Positions 57,404 through 64,000 of a stretch of DNA of 64,000 nucleotides are shown one piece after another. Under the pieces are notes generated by a model, which was not told the DNA's origin, ran no database searches, and was given only the letters and a program-made list of their open reading frames with translations. The stretch is from Streptomyces tendae (lineage in GTDB: Bacteria > Actinomycetota > Actinomycetes > Streptomycetales > Streptomycetaceae): NCBI RefSeq assembly GCF_014650435.1, contig NZ_BMUY01000014.1:163460-227459 (forward strand). The letters run 5' to 3'. The translations under genes were made by a program, and so were the position numbers. Position 1 is the first letter of the stretch, and every line of letters starts with the position of its first letter.

Positions 57404-58330
57404 TCAGCCCTTGCTGACCATCGAGCGGGCGAAGAACCGGAGGTTGGCCGGCTTCTCCGCCAGACGGCGCATGAAGTAGCCGTACCAGTCGGTGCCGTAC
57501 GCGGTGTACACGCGCATGCGGTGGCCCTCGGCGGCCAGCCGCAGGTGCTCGTCGCCCCGGATGCCGTACAGCATCTGGAACTCGTACTCGTCGAGCTTGC
57601 GTCCGGCCGTGCGGGCCAGCTCCTGGCCGATGGAGATCAGGCGCGGGTCGTGCGACCCGATCATCGGGTAGCCCTCGCCCTCCATCAGCGTGCGCAGGAC
57701 GCGGACGTACGCCTTGTCGATCTCGTGGCGCTGCTGGTACGCGACCTCGGCGGGCTCCTTGTAGGCGCCCTTCACCAACCGTACGCGAGAGCCGCTGTCG
57801 GCGAGGCGGCGCGCGTCGGCCTCGGTGCGGAAGAGGTATGCCTGGATGACGCAGCCGGTCTGCGGGAAGTCCTTCCGCAGCTCCTCGTGGATGGCGAACA
57901 TCGAGTCGAGGGTCGTGTGGTCCTCGGCGTCGAGCGTGACGGTGGTGCCGATCTCGGCGGCGGCCTCGACGACCGGGCGGACGTTGTTCAGGGCCAGCTC
58001 GTGGCCGCCCTCCAGCGCCTGGCCGAACATGGAGAGCTTGACGGACATCTCGGCGCGGGTGCCGAGCTCCAGCGGCTTGAGCCGGTCGATCAGCTCCAGG
58101 TAGGCGTCGCGGGCGGCCTCGGCCTGCGCGGGGGTGGTGATGTCCTCGCCGACGACGTCCATCGTCAGTTCCAGGCCCTGATCGGTCAGCTCCCGGATGA
58201 TCGGCACGATCTGGTCGACCGTCTCGCCGGGGATGAACCGGTCGACGACCGGCTTGGTCACGGGCGCGGCCGAGACGAGACGACGCATCCGGTCGCTGCG
58301 GGACGCGGCGAGAATCACGGGACCCAGCAC
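57404..58330 (-). CDS. Proline dehydrogenase (monofunctional)
   Basis: The 308-residue FAD-dependent TIM-barrel enzyme oxidises proline to P5C. It has LTMDVVGEDITT, KLSMFGQALE, TVTLDAEDHTTLDSMF, RLVKGAYKEPAEVAYQ and the C-terminal Arg pair region YGYFMRRLAEKPANL that binds the proline carboxylate. GTG 58328-58330 has GGAGG 6 nt upstream. It is divergent from a PucR-type regulator. Confidence 0.94.
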   Translation of the reverse strand: MLGPVILAASRSDRMRRLVSAAPVTKPVVDRFIPGETVDQIVPIIRELTDQGLELTMDVVGEDITTPAQAEAARDAYLELIDRLKPLELGTRAEMSVKLSMFGQALEGGHELALNNVRPVVEAAAEIGTTVTLDAEDHTTLDSMFAIHEELRKDFPQTGCVIQAYLFRTEADARRLADSGSRVRLVKGAYKEPAEVAYQQRHEIDKAYVRVLRTLMEGEGYPMIGSHDPRLISIGQELARTAGRKLDEYEFQMLYGIRGDEHLRLAAEGHRMRVYTAYGTDWYGYFMRRLAEKPANLRFFARSMVSKG

Positions 58331-58495
58331 GGGGCACCTCCACTTACCAACCAACACAGGGGCCGCTGCCCGACGAAGGGGGAACGGCACGGAGAACCAC
58401 CGTGAAATCTAAGGATGCTCCCGATCGTGGGCCATCGACAGCTGTCACGCATCCGTGCCGCGGATCTCAGACAGATGTATGAAGGGCGCTCGCAT

Positions 58496-59737
58496 ATGCG
58501 GCAGAATGCCCGGGTGACGTCCGATTCCAGAGGTTCCGCAGGCACCGGTGGTACGCGTGGTGACTACCAGGAGCTGGTCGACGAGCTGTCCGAGCTGCTG
58601 GGCGCCCCCGCCACCCTGGAGAACCGCGACTTCGAGCTGATCGCCTTCGGCGCCTACGACAGCGAGGGCGACCTCGACCCCTCCGCCCTGGATCCGGTGC
58701 GCACCCGCTCGATCCTCACCCGGCGCTCCACGGCGGCGGTGCGGGCCTGGTTCGAGAGCTTCGGCATCACCCGCGCGACCGGCCCGGTCCGCATCCCGCC
58801 GACCCCCGAGGCGGGCGTCTACCGGGGACGCACCTGCCTGCCGGTACGCCATCGGGGTGTGGTCCTCGGCTACGTCTGGCTCCTGGACACCGACCCGGGC
58901 CCGACCGAGCGGCAGCTGGCGGCGGCCATGGAGGTCACGGCGCGGATCGGCGCGCTGCTCGCCGACGAGGCGCAGCACGGCGCGGACCTGAGCCGGGAGC
59001 TGCGGGCGGTGCTGACCGCCGAGCGGGACTGGCAGCGGGACATGGCCGTGGCGGAACTGCGCAGCGCGCTGGGGCAGCGGGCGGACACCCCGCACGCGGT
59101 GGTCTGCGTGGCGCCCTGGCCCTCGGCCGACCCGGACGACGCGCCCTCGGTCCGTACGGTGCCGGGCGCGACGGCGTTGTGCACGGTGCCGTGGGGGGTG
59201 TCGGCCGTGTCGCTCGCGCTGCTGGTCCGGCTGCGCTCGGTGGAGGTGCAGACCCCGGCGACGTCGGCGGCGGGGCGACTGCTGGAGCGGGCGGGGACGG
59301 CCACGGGCCGGGGCGGCCCGGCGGGGGGCGCCGCGGCCGGTGTCTCGGCGCCGCGCACGGGTCTCGCCGACCTGGGGGCGGCGTGGTCGGAGGCGTCGGC
59401 GGCGGCCCGGGCGGCGCGGGCGGAGGAGCGGTTCGGGCCGGTCGCGCAGTGGACGTCGATCGGGGCGTTCCGCCTGCTGACCTCGCTGCCCCCGCGCTCA
59501 GCCGACGATCCCGCCGTACGTGCCCTGCTCTCCCCCGCCCACCGCGAACTCGCCCGCACGGCGGAGGTGTACCTGGACTGCGCGGGCCAGGCCGGCCGCA
59601 CCGCCGCCGAGCTGGGCGTCCACCGCCAGACGCTGTACTACCGGCTGTCCCGCGTCGAACAGCTCACGGGCCTGGACCTGGACGACGGCGAAGACCGGCT
59701 GCTGCTGCACATGGCGCTCAAGGCGCGTCGCCTGTAG
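58496..59737 (+). CDS. PucR/CdaR-type regulator, probable proline-utilisation activator
   Basis: The 413-residue protein has a central GGDEF-like/PucR region and a C-terminal HTH_30 (CAGQAGRTAAELGVHRQTLYYRLSRVEQLTGLDLDDGEDRLLLHMALK). Regulators of this architecture divergent from proline dehydrogenase/pruA act as proline-responsive PutR activators. ATG 58496 was chosen (GAAGGG 9 nt upstream); ATG 58475 and GTG 58514 are alternatives. The last 20 bp overlap the convergent TetR gene. Confidence 0.85.
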   Translation: MRQNARVTSDSRGSAGTGGTRGDYQELVDELSELLGAPATLENRDFELIAFGAYDSEGDLDPSALDPVRTRSILTRRSTAAVRAWFESFGITRATGPVRIPPTPEAGVYRGRTCLPVRHRGVVLGYVWLLDTDPGPTERQLAAAMEVTARIGALLADEAQHGADLSRELRAVLTAERDWQRDMAVAELRSALGQRADTPHAVVCVAPWPSADPDDAPSVRTVPGATALCTVPWGVSAVSLALLVRLRSVEVQTPATSAAGRLLERAGTATGRGGPAGGAAAGVSAPRTGLADLGAAWSEASAAARAARAEERFGPVAQWTSIGAFRLLTSLPPRSADDPAVRALLSPAHRELARTAEVYLDCAGQAGRTAAELGVHRQTLYYRLSRVEQLTGLDLDDGEDRLLLHMALKARRL

Positions 59738-60308
59738 CGGCCCCGATCACCCGGCGCAGGCCCTCGGTCAGCGCGTCGGCGTCGGGTGCGCTCTTCGGGT
59801 CGAAGTTCCACTGGGCGATGAGGCCGGTCATCAGGGTGACGTAGAAGGCGCCCAGGGTGTCCGTCGTCTCGTCCGTGACGTCCTCCTCCCTGCCGCCCAT
59901 GAGCAGGGGGATGATGCCGCGTGCCGCCTCGCGCTGGGCGCGGCCGAGGTGGTCGCGCAGCTCGGGCATCCGGTCGCCCATGACCAGCACTTCCATGCTG
60001 AGGCGCCAGATGGAGCCGGGCTCCCGCATGGTGCCGATGACGTTGGACCACACCTGCTGGAACCGCTCGATGGAGCCCGGTTCGGTGTCGTCCAGAGCGG
60101 GGCCCTCCCCTTCGAAGGCGCCCCCCATCCCCTCGATCAGCTCGGTGTACGCCTGGGCGAGCAGGACGTCCTTCGACCCGTAGTGGTAGCCGATGGACGC
60201 CAGGTTGGTCCCCGACTCCTTGACGATGTCCCGCGCGGTCGTGCGCGTGAACCCCTTCTCCAGCAGGCAGCGCTTGGCGCCCTCGAGCAGATCCTCACGG
60301 TGTCCCAT
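59718..60308 (-). CDS. TetR-family regulator of MFS exporter
   Basis: The 196-residue protein has HTH CLLEKGFTRTTARDIVKESGTNLASIGYHYGSKDVLL and a helical ligand domain. It is divergent from an MFS drug exporter across a long palindrome, so it is very probably its repressor. Confidence 0.9.
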   Translation of the reverse strand: MGHREDLLEGAKRCLLEKGFTRTTARDIVKESGTNLASIGYHYGSKDVLLAQAYTELIEGMGGAFEGEGPALDDTEPGSIERFQQVWSNVIGTMREPGSIWRLSMEVLVMGDRMPELRDHLGRAQREAARGIIPLLMGGREEDVTDETTDTLGAFYVTLMTGLIAQWNFDPKSAPDADALTEGLRRVIGAATGDAP

Positions 60309-60332
60309 GCGCCCACCCTACCCGCACCTTCA

Positions 60333-60380
60333 TACGCACGTCTTAAACAATGTTCTAGACAGCCGTATAAGACGTGCGTA
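60333..60380. promoter_or_regulatory. Long inverted repeat between the TetR and MFS genes
   Basis: TACGCACGTCTTA (60333-60345) and its exact complement (60368-60380) flank 22 bp. A TATAAG -10-like element (60366-60371) overlaps the right arm, so repressor binding would block MFS transcription. Confidence 0.7.
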
Positions 60381-60391
60381 CAGTCGCCGTC

Positions 60392-61954
60392 ATGACAACG
60401 AACCCGTCCCGCGCAGGGCGCCGCGAGTGGATCGCGCTCGCCGTGTTGATGCTCCCGCTGCTGCTGGTCTCGATGGACGTCTCCGTCCTGTTCTTCGCGA
60501 TCCCGGAGATCAGCGCCGATCTGGAACCGAGCGGCACCCAGCAGTTGTGGATCTTCGACATCTACGGCTTCGTACTGGCCGGCCTCCTGATGACGATGGG
60601 GTCCCTGGGCGACCGCATCGGCCGTCGCAGACTGCTCCTCGTCGGCGCGGCCGCCTTCGGCGCGGCTTCCCTGCTCGCGGCCTACGCGCACACCGCCGAG
60701 ACCCTGATCGCCGCCCGCGCGGTCCTCGGCATCGGCGGCGCCACCCTGATGCCGTCGACGATGGCGCTGGTCCGCACGATGTTCACCGACCCCGCCCAGC
60801 GGGCGAAGGCGATCGGGCTGTGGTCCGGGGTGATGACCGCCGGGATCGCGCTCGGCTCGGTGATGAGCGGCGTCCTCGTGGAGCACTTCTGGTGGGGCTC
60901 GGTCTTCCTGGTGAACCTGCCCGCGATGGCGCTGCTGCTGATCCTCGGCCCGGTACTGCTTCCGGAGTCCAAGAACCCCTCACCCGGCCGCTTCGACATG
61001 GTGAGCGTCCCGCTGTCGATGGCGGCGGTCCTGCCCGTGGTCTACGGCCTCAAGGAGCTGCCCTCCGAGGGCTGGAACGTGCGCTACGTCGTCTCGATCA
61101 CCGTCGGTCTGCTCTTCGCGGCGCTGTTCGTGCACCGCCAGCGCACCGCGGCCTCGCCGATGATCTCGCCCGCCCTCTTCCGCGGGCGCGGTTTCACCCC
61201 GGCCGTCGTCCTCAACCTGGTGTCGGCCTTCGGGATGATGGGGTCCTCCTACTTCACCACCCAGTACCTCCAGTCCGTGCTGGACAAGAGCGCGCTGGAG
61301 GCCGCGCTGTGGGCCCTGCTGCCGTCGGTCTTCATCGGCGTCGCCGCGCCGCTCGCCATGCGGCTGGTCCAGCTGGGTGTGGAGCGGGCGCACGTGGTGG
61401 CGGGCGGTTTCGTGGTCGCGGCGTGCGGTTACGCGCTCCTGGCCTGCGCCGGCACCGACTCCCTGTGGCTGGTGCTGGCGGCCTGCGGCGTCATGGCGGG
61501 CGGCATCGTCGCGGTGATGTCGCAGCTCACCGACCTGGCGCTCAGCTCGGCCCCGGTGGAGAAGGCGGGCGCGGCGTCCTCCCTGATGGAGACCGGCACC
61601 GAGTTCGGCGGCGCGTTGAGCATGGCGGTCCTGGGCTCCGTCGGTACGGCCGTCTACCACCACGAGATGCCGGCCTCGGCACCGGACGCGGCTCGGGAAA
61701 CCCTGGGCGGCGCGCTGTCGGTCGCCGCCCGGCTGCCGGGGTCCGCGGGAGAGGCCCTGGCGACGGCGGCGCGGGAGGCCTTCACCGACGGCATGCGGGG
61801 CGCCGCGATCGCGGGCGCGGTGCTCCTGTTGGCGGCGGCGCTCCCGGCGGCGCGCGCACTGCGCGGCATCCGGGTGCGCGAGAACGCGGCCACGGAAAAC
61901 GCCGGACAGGCTGACTCACTCAGCCCGTCTGGGGGTACCTCCCACGCCCTCTAG
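60392..61954 (+). CDS. MFS transporter, DHA2 (14-TM) drug exporter type
   Basis: The 520-residue protein has about fourteen hydrophobic segments and DHA2 motifs: LLLVSMDVSVLFFAIPEI, the motif A loop GSLGDRIGRRRLLLVG, and ARAVLGIGGATLMPSTMALVR. It is QacA/SmvA-like, probably exporting cationic or amphipathic drugs by proton antiport. ATG 60392 (MTTNPSRAG) is preferred over GTG 60374, which lies inside the operator. The C-terminus SLSPSGGTSHAL derives from the 63-bp repeat and is shared with the NCS1 permease. Confidence 0.9.
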   Translation: MTTNPSRAGRREWIALAVLMLPLLLVSMDVSVLFFAIPEISADLEPSGTQQLWIFDIYGFVLAGLLMTMGSLGDRIGRRRLLLVGAAAFGAASLLAAYAHTAETLIAARAVLGIGGATLMPSTMALVRTMFTDPAQRAKAIGLWSGVMTAGIALGSVMSGVLVEHFWWGSVFLVNLPAMALLLILGPVLLPESKNPSPGRFDMVSVPLSMAAVLPVVYGLKELPSEGWNVRYVVSITVGLLFAALFVHRQRTAASPMISPALFRGRGFTPAVVLNLVSAFGMMGSSYFTTQYLQSVLDKSALEAALWALLPSVFIGVAAPLAMRLVQLGVERAHVVAGGFVVAACGYALLACAGTDSLWLVLAACGVMAGGIVAVMSQLTDLALSSAPVEKAGAASSLMETGTEFGGALSMAVLGSVGTAVYHHEMPASAPDAARETLGGALSVAARLPGSAGEALATAAREAFTDGMRGAAIAGAVLLLAAALPAARALRGIRVRENAATENAGQADSLSPSGGTSHAL

Positions 61955-61981
61955 GCAGTGGGGGAGTTTGAGGACGAGGCC
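61919..61981 (+). repeat. 63-bp intergenic repeat, copy 2
   Basis: Identical over 63 bp to 52681-52743. It is followed by a hairpin, CCCGGGGGC-GGCG-GCCCCCGGG-like, that resembles the one after copy 1. It supplies the last codons and stop of the MFS gene. Confidence 0.9.
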
Positions 61982-62035
61982 CCTTCAGGGCCGTGAGCGG
62001 GGTCCCGGGGGCGGCGGCCCCCGGGTACGGCCGCC

Positions 62036-63625
62036 TCAGACGAGGTTGACGGACCGGGCGGACGTCGCCCCGATCTCCGCCGAGACCTCCGCCAGAACAC
62101 CGGAGGGCACCGTGTCGTCGACGGTCAGTACGGCGAGCGCCTCGCCGCCCACCGTCGCACGGGCCACCTGCATGCCGGCGATGTTGATGCCGGCCTCGCC
62201 GATGACACGGCCGACGGTGCCGACGACGCCGGGGCGGTCCTCGTAGCGCAGGACGACCATGTGGTCGGCGAGGGCGAGGTCCACGTCGTACTCGCCGACG
62301 GCGACGATCTTCTGCAGGTGCTTGGGGCCGGCCAGCGTGCCGGAGACCGACACCTCCTCGCCGTCCGCGAGGGTGCCGCGCACGGTGACGACGTTGCGGT
62401 GCTCGGGCGACTCGGAGCTGGTGGTCAGGCGGACCTCGACACCGCGCTCCTGGGCAAACAGCGGGGCGTTGACGTAGGAGACGGTCTCGTCGACGACGTC
62501 CTCGAAGACGCCCTTGAGGGCGGACAGCTCCAGCACCTTCACGTCGTGCTGGGTGATCTCGCCGTAGACCTCGACGTCGAGACGGACGGCGACCTCACCG
62601 GCGAGCGCGGTGAAGATGCGGCCGAGGCGCTCGGCGAGCGGCAGGCCCGGCTTGACGTCCTCGGCGATGACACCGCCCTGGACGTTGACCGCGTCGGGGA
62701 CCAGCTCACCGGCGAGCGCGAGGCGCACCGACTTGGCGACGGCGATGCCGGCCTTCTCCTGGGCCTCGTCGGTGGAGGCGCCGAGGTGCGGGGTGCAGAC
62801 GACCTGGTCGAACTCGAACAGCGGCGAGTCGGTGCAGGGCTCCTTGGCGTACACGTCCAGGCCGGCGCCGGCGACGCGGCCCTCCTTGAGCGCCGAGTAC
62901 AGCGCCTCCTCGTCGACGATGCCGCCGCGCGCGGCGTTGACGATGCGGACGCTCGGCTTGACCTTGCGCAGCGCCTCGTCGCCGATCAGGCCGAGAGTCT
63001 CGGGGGTCTTCGGGAGGTGGACGGTGATGAAGTCGGAGACCTCGAGCAGCTCGTCCAGGGACAGCACCTTGACGCCCATCTGCGCGGCCCGCGCGGGCTG
63101 CACGTAGGGGTCGTAGGCGACGACCTTCATGCCGAAGGCCGACATGCGCTGGGCGACGAGGGCGCCGATGCGGCCGAGGCCGACGACGCCGAGGGTCTTC
63201 TCGGCCAGCTCGACACCGGTGTACTTGCTGCGCTTCCACTCGCCGTTCTTCAGCGCGGCGTTGGCCTGCGGGATGTTGCGGGCGGTGGCGACGATCAGGC
63301 CGCAGGCCAGCTCGGCGGCGGTGACGATGTTGGAGGTCGGGGCGTTGACCACCATCACGCCGGCCTTGGTGGCGGCGGAGACGTCCACGTTGTCCAGGCC
63401 GACCCCGGCGCGGGCGACGACCTTGAGCTTCTTGGCGGCGGCGACGGCCTCGGCGTCGACCTTGGTGGCGGAGCGGACCAGGATCGCGTCCACGTCGGCG
63501 ATGGCGGGGAGCAGTTCGGCCCTGTCCGCGCCGTTGCACTGGCGGATCTCGAAGTCGGGGCCGAGCGCGTCCACGGTCGCGGGCGACAGCTCTTCAGCGA
63601 TGAGTACGACGGGTTTCGAGCTCAC
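62036..63625 (-). CDS. serA: D-3-phosphoglycerate dehydrogenase
   Basis: The 529-residue enzyme does the first step of serine synthesis. It has the substrate/NAD domains (LVRSATKVDAEAVAAAKKLKVVARAGVGLDNVD, LGVVGLGRIGALVAQR with the Rossmann loop, and HLPKTPETLGLIG), an intervening domain from about residue 315 and a C-terminal ACT domain (about 455-529, VLRYEDRPGVVGTVGRVIGEAGINIAGMQVAR) for serine feedback. GTG 63623-63625 has GAGGA 5 nt upstream; the GTG at 63637 precedes that site and is unlikely. Confidence 0.96.
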   Translation of the reverse strand: MSSKPVVLIAEELSPATVDALGPDFEIRQCNGADRAELLPAIADVDAILVRSATKVDAEAVAAAKKLKVVARAGVGLDNVDVSAATKAGVMVVNAPTSNIVTAAELACGLIVATARNIPQANAALKNGEWKRSKYTGVELAEKTLGVVGLGRIGALVAQRMSAFGMKVVAYDPYVQPARAAQMGVKVLSLDELLEVSDFITVHLPKTPETLGLIGDEALRKVKPSVRIVNAARGGIVDEEALYSALKEGRVAGAGLDVYAKEPCTDSPLFEFDQVVCTPHLGASTDEAQEKAGIAVAKSVRLALAGELVPDAVNVQGGVIAEDVKPGLPLAERLGRIFTALAGEVAVRLDVEVYGEITQHDVKVLELSALKGVFEDVVDETVSYVNAPLFAQERGVEVRLTTSSESPEHRNVVTVRGTLADGEEVSVSGTLAGPKHLQKIVAVGEYDVDLALADHMVVLRYEDRPGVVGTVGRVIGEAGINIAGMQVARATVGGEALAVLTVDDTVPSGVLAEVSAEIGATSARSVNLV

Positions 63626-63797
63626 GTGAGTCCTCACAAGTCCAATGCGGACGGCCGTCCCGACGGCCGCATGCGGAGGGTTGCTAGCCGCGTGGAAGAC
63701 GCACGACGCTGTGGGCCTGACGCGTATGTGTTCAGCAGTCTAGTGGCGTGGCGGGCAGTGTCCTGCGCCGCTGCGGAAGCATCACCCGGAAGTGGAT

Positions 63798-63837
63798 CCC
63801 GCGGGGGGTGCCGGGCGCGCCGGGCACCCCCCGCGGG
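63798..63837 (-). terminator. Terminator downstream of ilvC
   Basis: Perfect 15-bp arms, CCCGCGGGGGGTGCC and GGCACCCCCCGCGGG, flank a GC-rich loop 8 bp after the ilvC stop. Confidence 0.75.
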
Positions 63838-63845
63838 GCGAAGAC

Positions 63846-64000
63846 CTACGCCTCTTCGTCGACCCAGCTCATGAGCTTGCGCAGCTCCTTGCCGGTGGTC
63901 TCGAGGAGGTGCTCGGAGTCCTGCTTCTTGTACTCGTTGTACTTCTTCAGACCGCCGTGGTACTCGTCCATCCAGTTCTTGGCGAAGGTGCCGTCCTGGA
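63846..64000 (-). CDS. ilvC: Ketol-acid reductoisomerase (C-terminal end only)
   Basis: About 50 codons remain in the window. They read FAKNWMDEYHGGLKKYNEYKK...HLLETTGKELRKLMSWVDEEA, the characteristic end of class I IlvC. The gene continues beyond base 64000. IlvC acts in isoleucine and valine synthesis. Confidence 0.9.
   Translation of the reverse strand, partial: QDGTFAKNWMDEYHGGLKKYNEYKKQDSEHLLETTGKELRKLMSWVDEEA

Overview
The window is high-GC actinobacterial DNA, almost certainly a Streptomyces chromosome core. The third-codon GC bias is extreme, there are many GTG starts, the HU protein has a lysine-rich histone-H1-like tail, and two conservons (sensor kinase, roadblock, DUF742, GTPase) lie in tandem. 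The gene order recG / DAK2 / rpmB / thiD / thiL / Lrp / ddlA / gpsA / plsC / cofC / hupS / leuD / leuC / ndgR / gltX / cvn / accE / accB / ureC / ilvE / leuB / serA / ilvC matches what I remember of the S. coelicolor SCO5514-SCO5566 neighbourhood, read in the opposite direction. That comparison is from memory and no search was run. No insertion sequence, prophage, CRISPR array or rRNA was seen.

Layout. 1-3.4 kb: recG (cut by the window edge), a DAK2/FakA-like protein and rpmB. 3.5-8.0 kb: a large SARP/AfsR-type regulator and an FAD monooxygenase, with 11-bp direct repeats just before the monooxygenase; this pair looks like an accessory insertion. 8.0-15.7 kb: thiamine (thiD, thiL), cell wall (ddlA), phospholipid (gpsA, plsC) and cofactor F420 (cofC) genes, a small Lrp-type RAM protein and hupS. 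15.9-18.9 kb: leuCD with the divergent IclR-type regulator ndgR. 19-20.3 kb: a DUF4188 gene with a divergent MerR regulator. 20.3-20.8 kb: five tRNA genes (3 Glu-CTC, 2 Gln-CTG). 20.9-24.7 kb: HAD hydrolase, RelE-like toxin, gltX, FAH-family hydrolase and a tiny protein carrying a duplicated NPRRT motif. 25.3-36.1 kb: two tandem conservons. 36.3-38.1 kb: acyl-CoA carboxylase epsilon and beta subunits. 38.3-45.0 kb: secreted PL8-type lyase, YceI, isochorismatase, TetR with EamA exporter, and a glycine-rich membrane protein. 45.1-46.9 kb: cimA with what looks like a classical isoleucine attenuator. 47-52.7 kb: TetR, agmatine deiminase, an atypical two-gene urease and an NCS1 permease. 52.8-55.4 kb: ilvE, leuB and a 43-residue protein. 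55.7-59.7 kb: proline catabolism (pruA, proline dehydrogenase) with a divergent PucR-type regulator. 59.7-62.0 kb: TetR with an MFS exporter. 62.0-64.0 kb: serA and the 3' end of ilvC.

Two themes stand out. The window holds much of the branched-chain amino acid pathway as scattered units (leuCD, cimA, ilvE, leuB, ilvC) under apparently different controls: NdgR for leuCD and an Ile-codon attenuator for cimA. There is also a nitrogen-scavenging block (agmatine deiminase, urease, NCS1 permease, proline catabolism). Several divergent regulator/target pairs carry clear palindromes that predict their operators, and an intergenic repeat has given two unrelated transporters the same C-terminal peptide.
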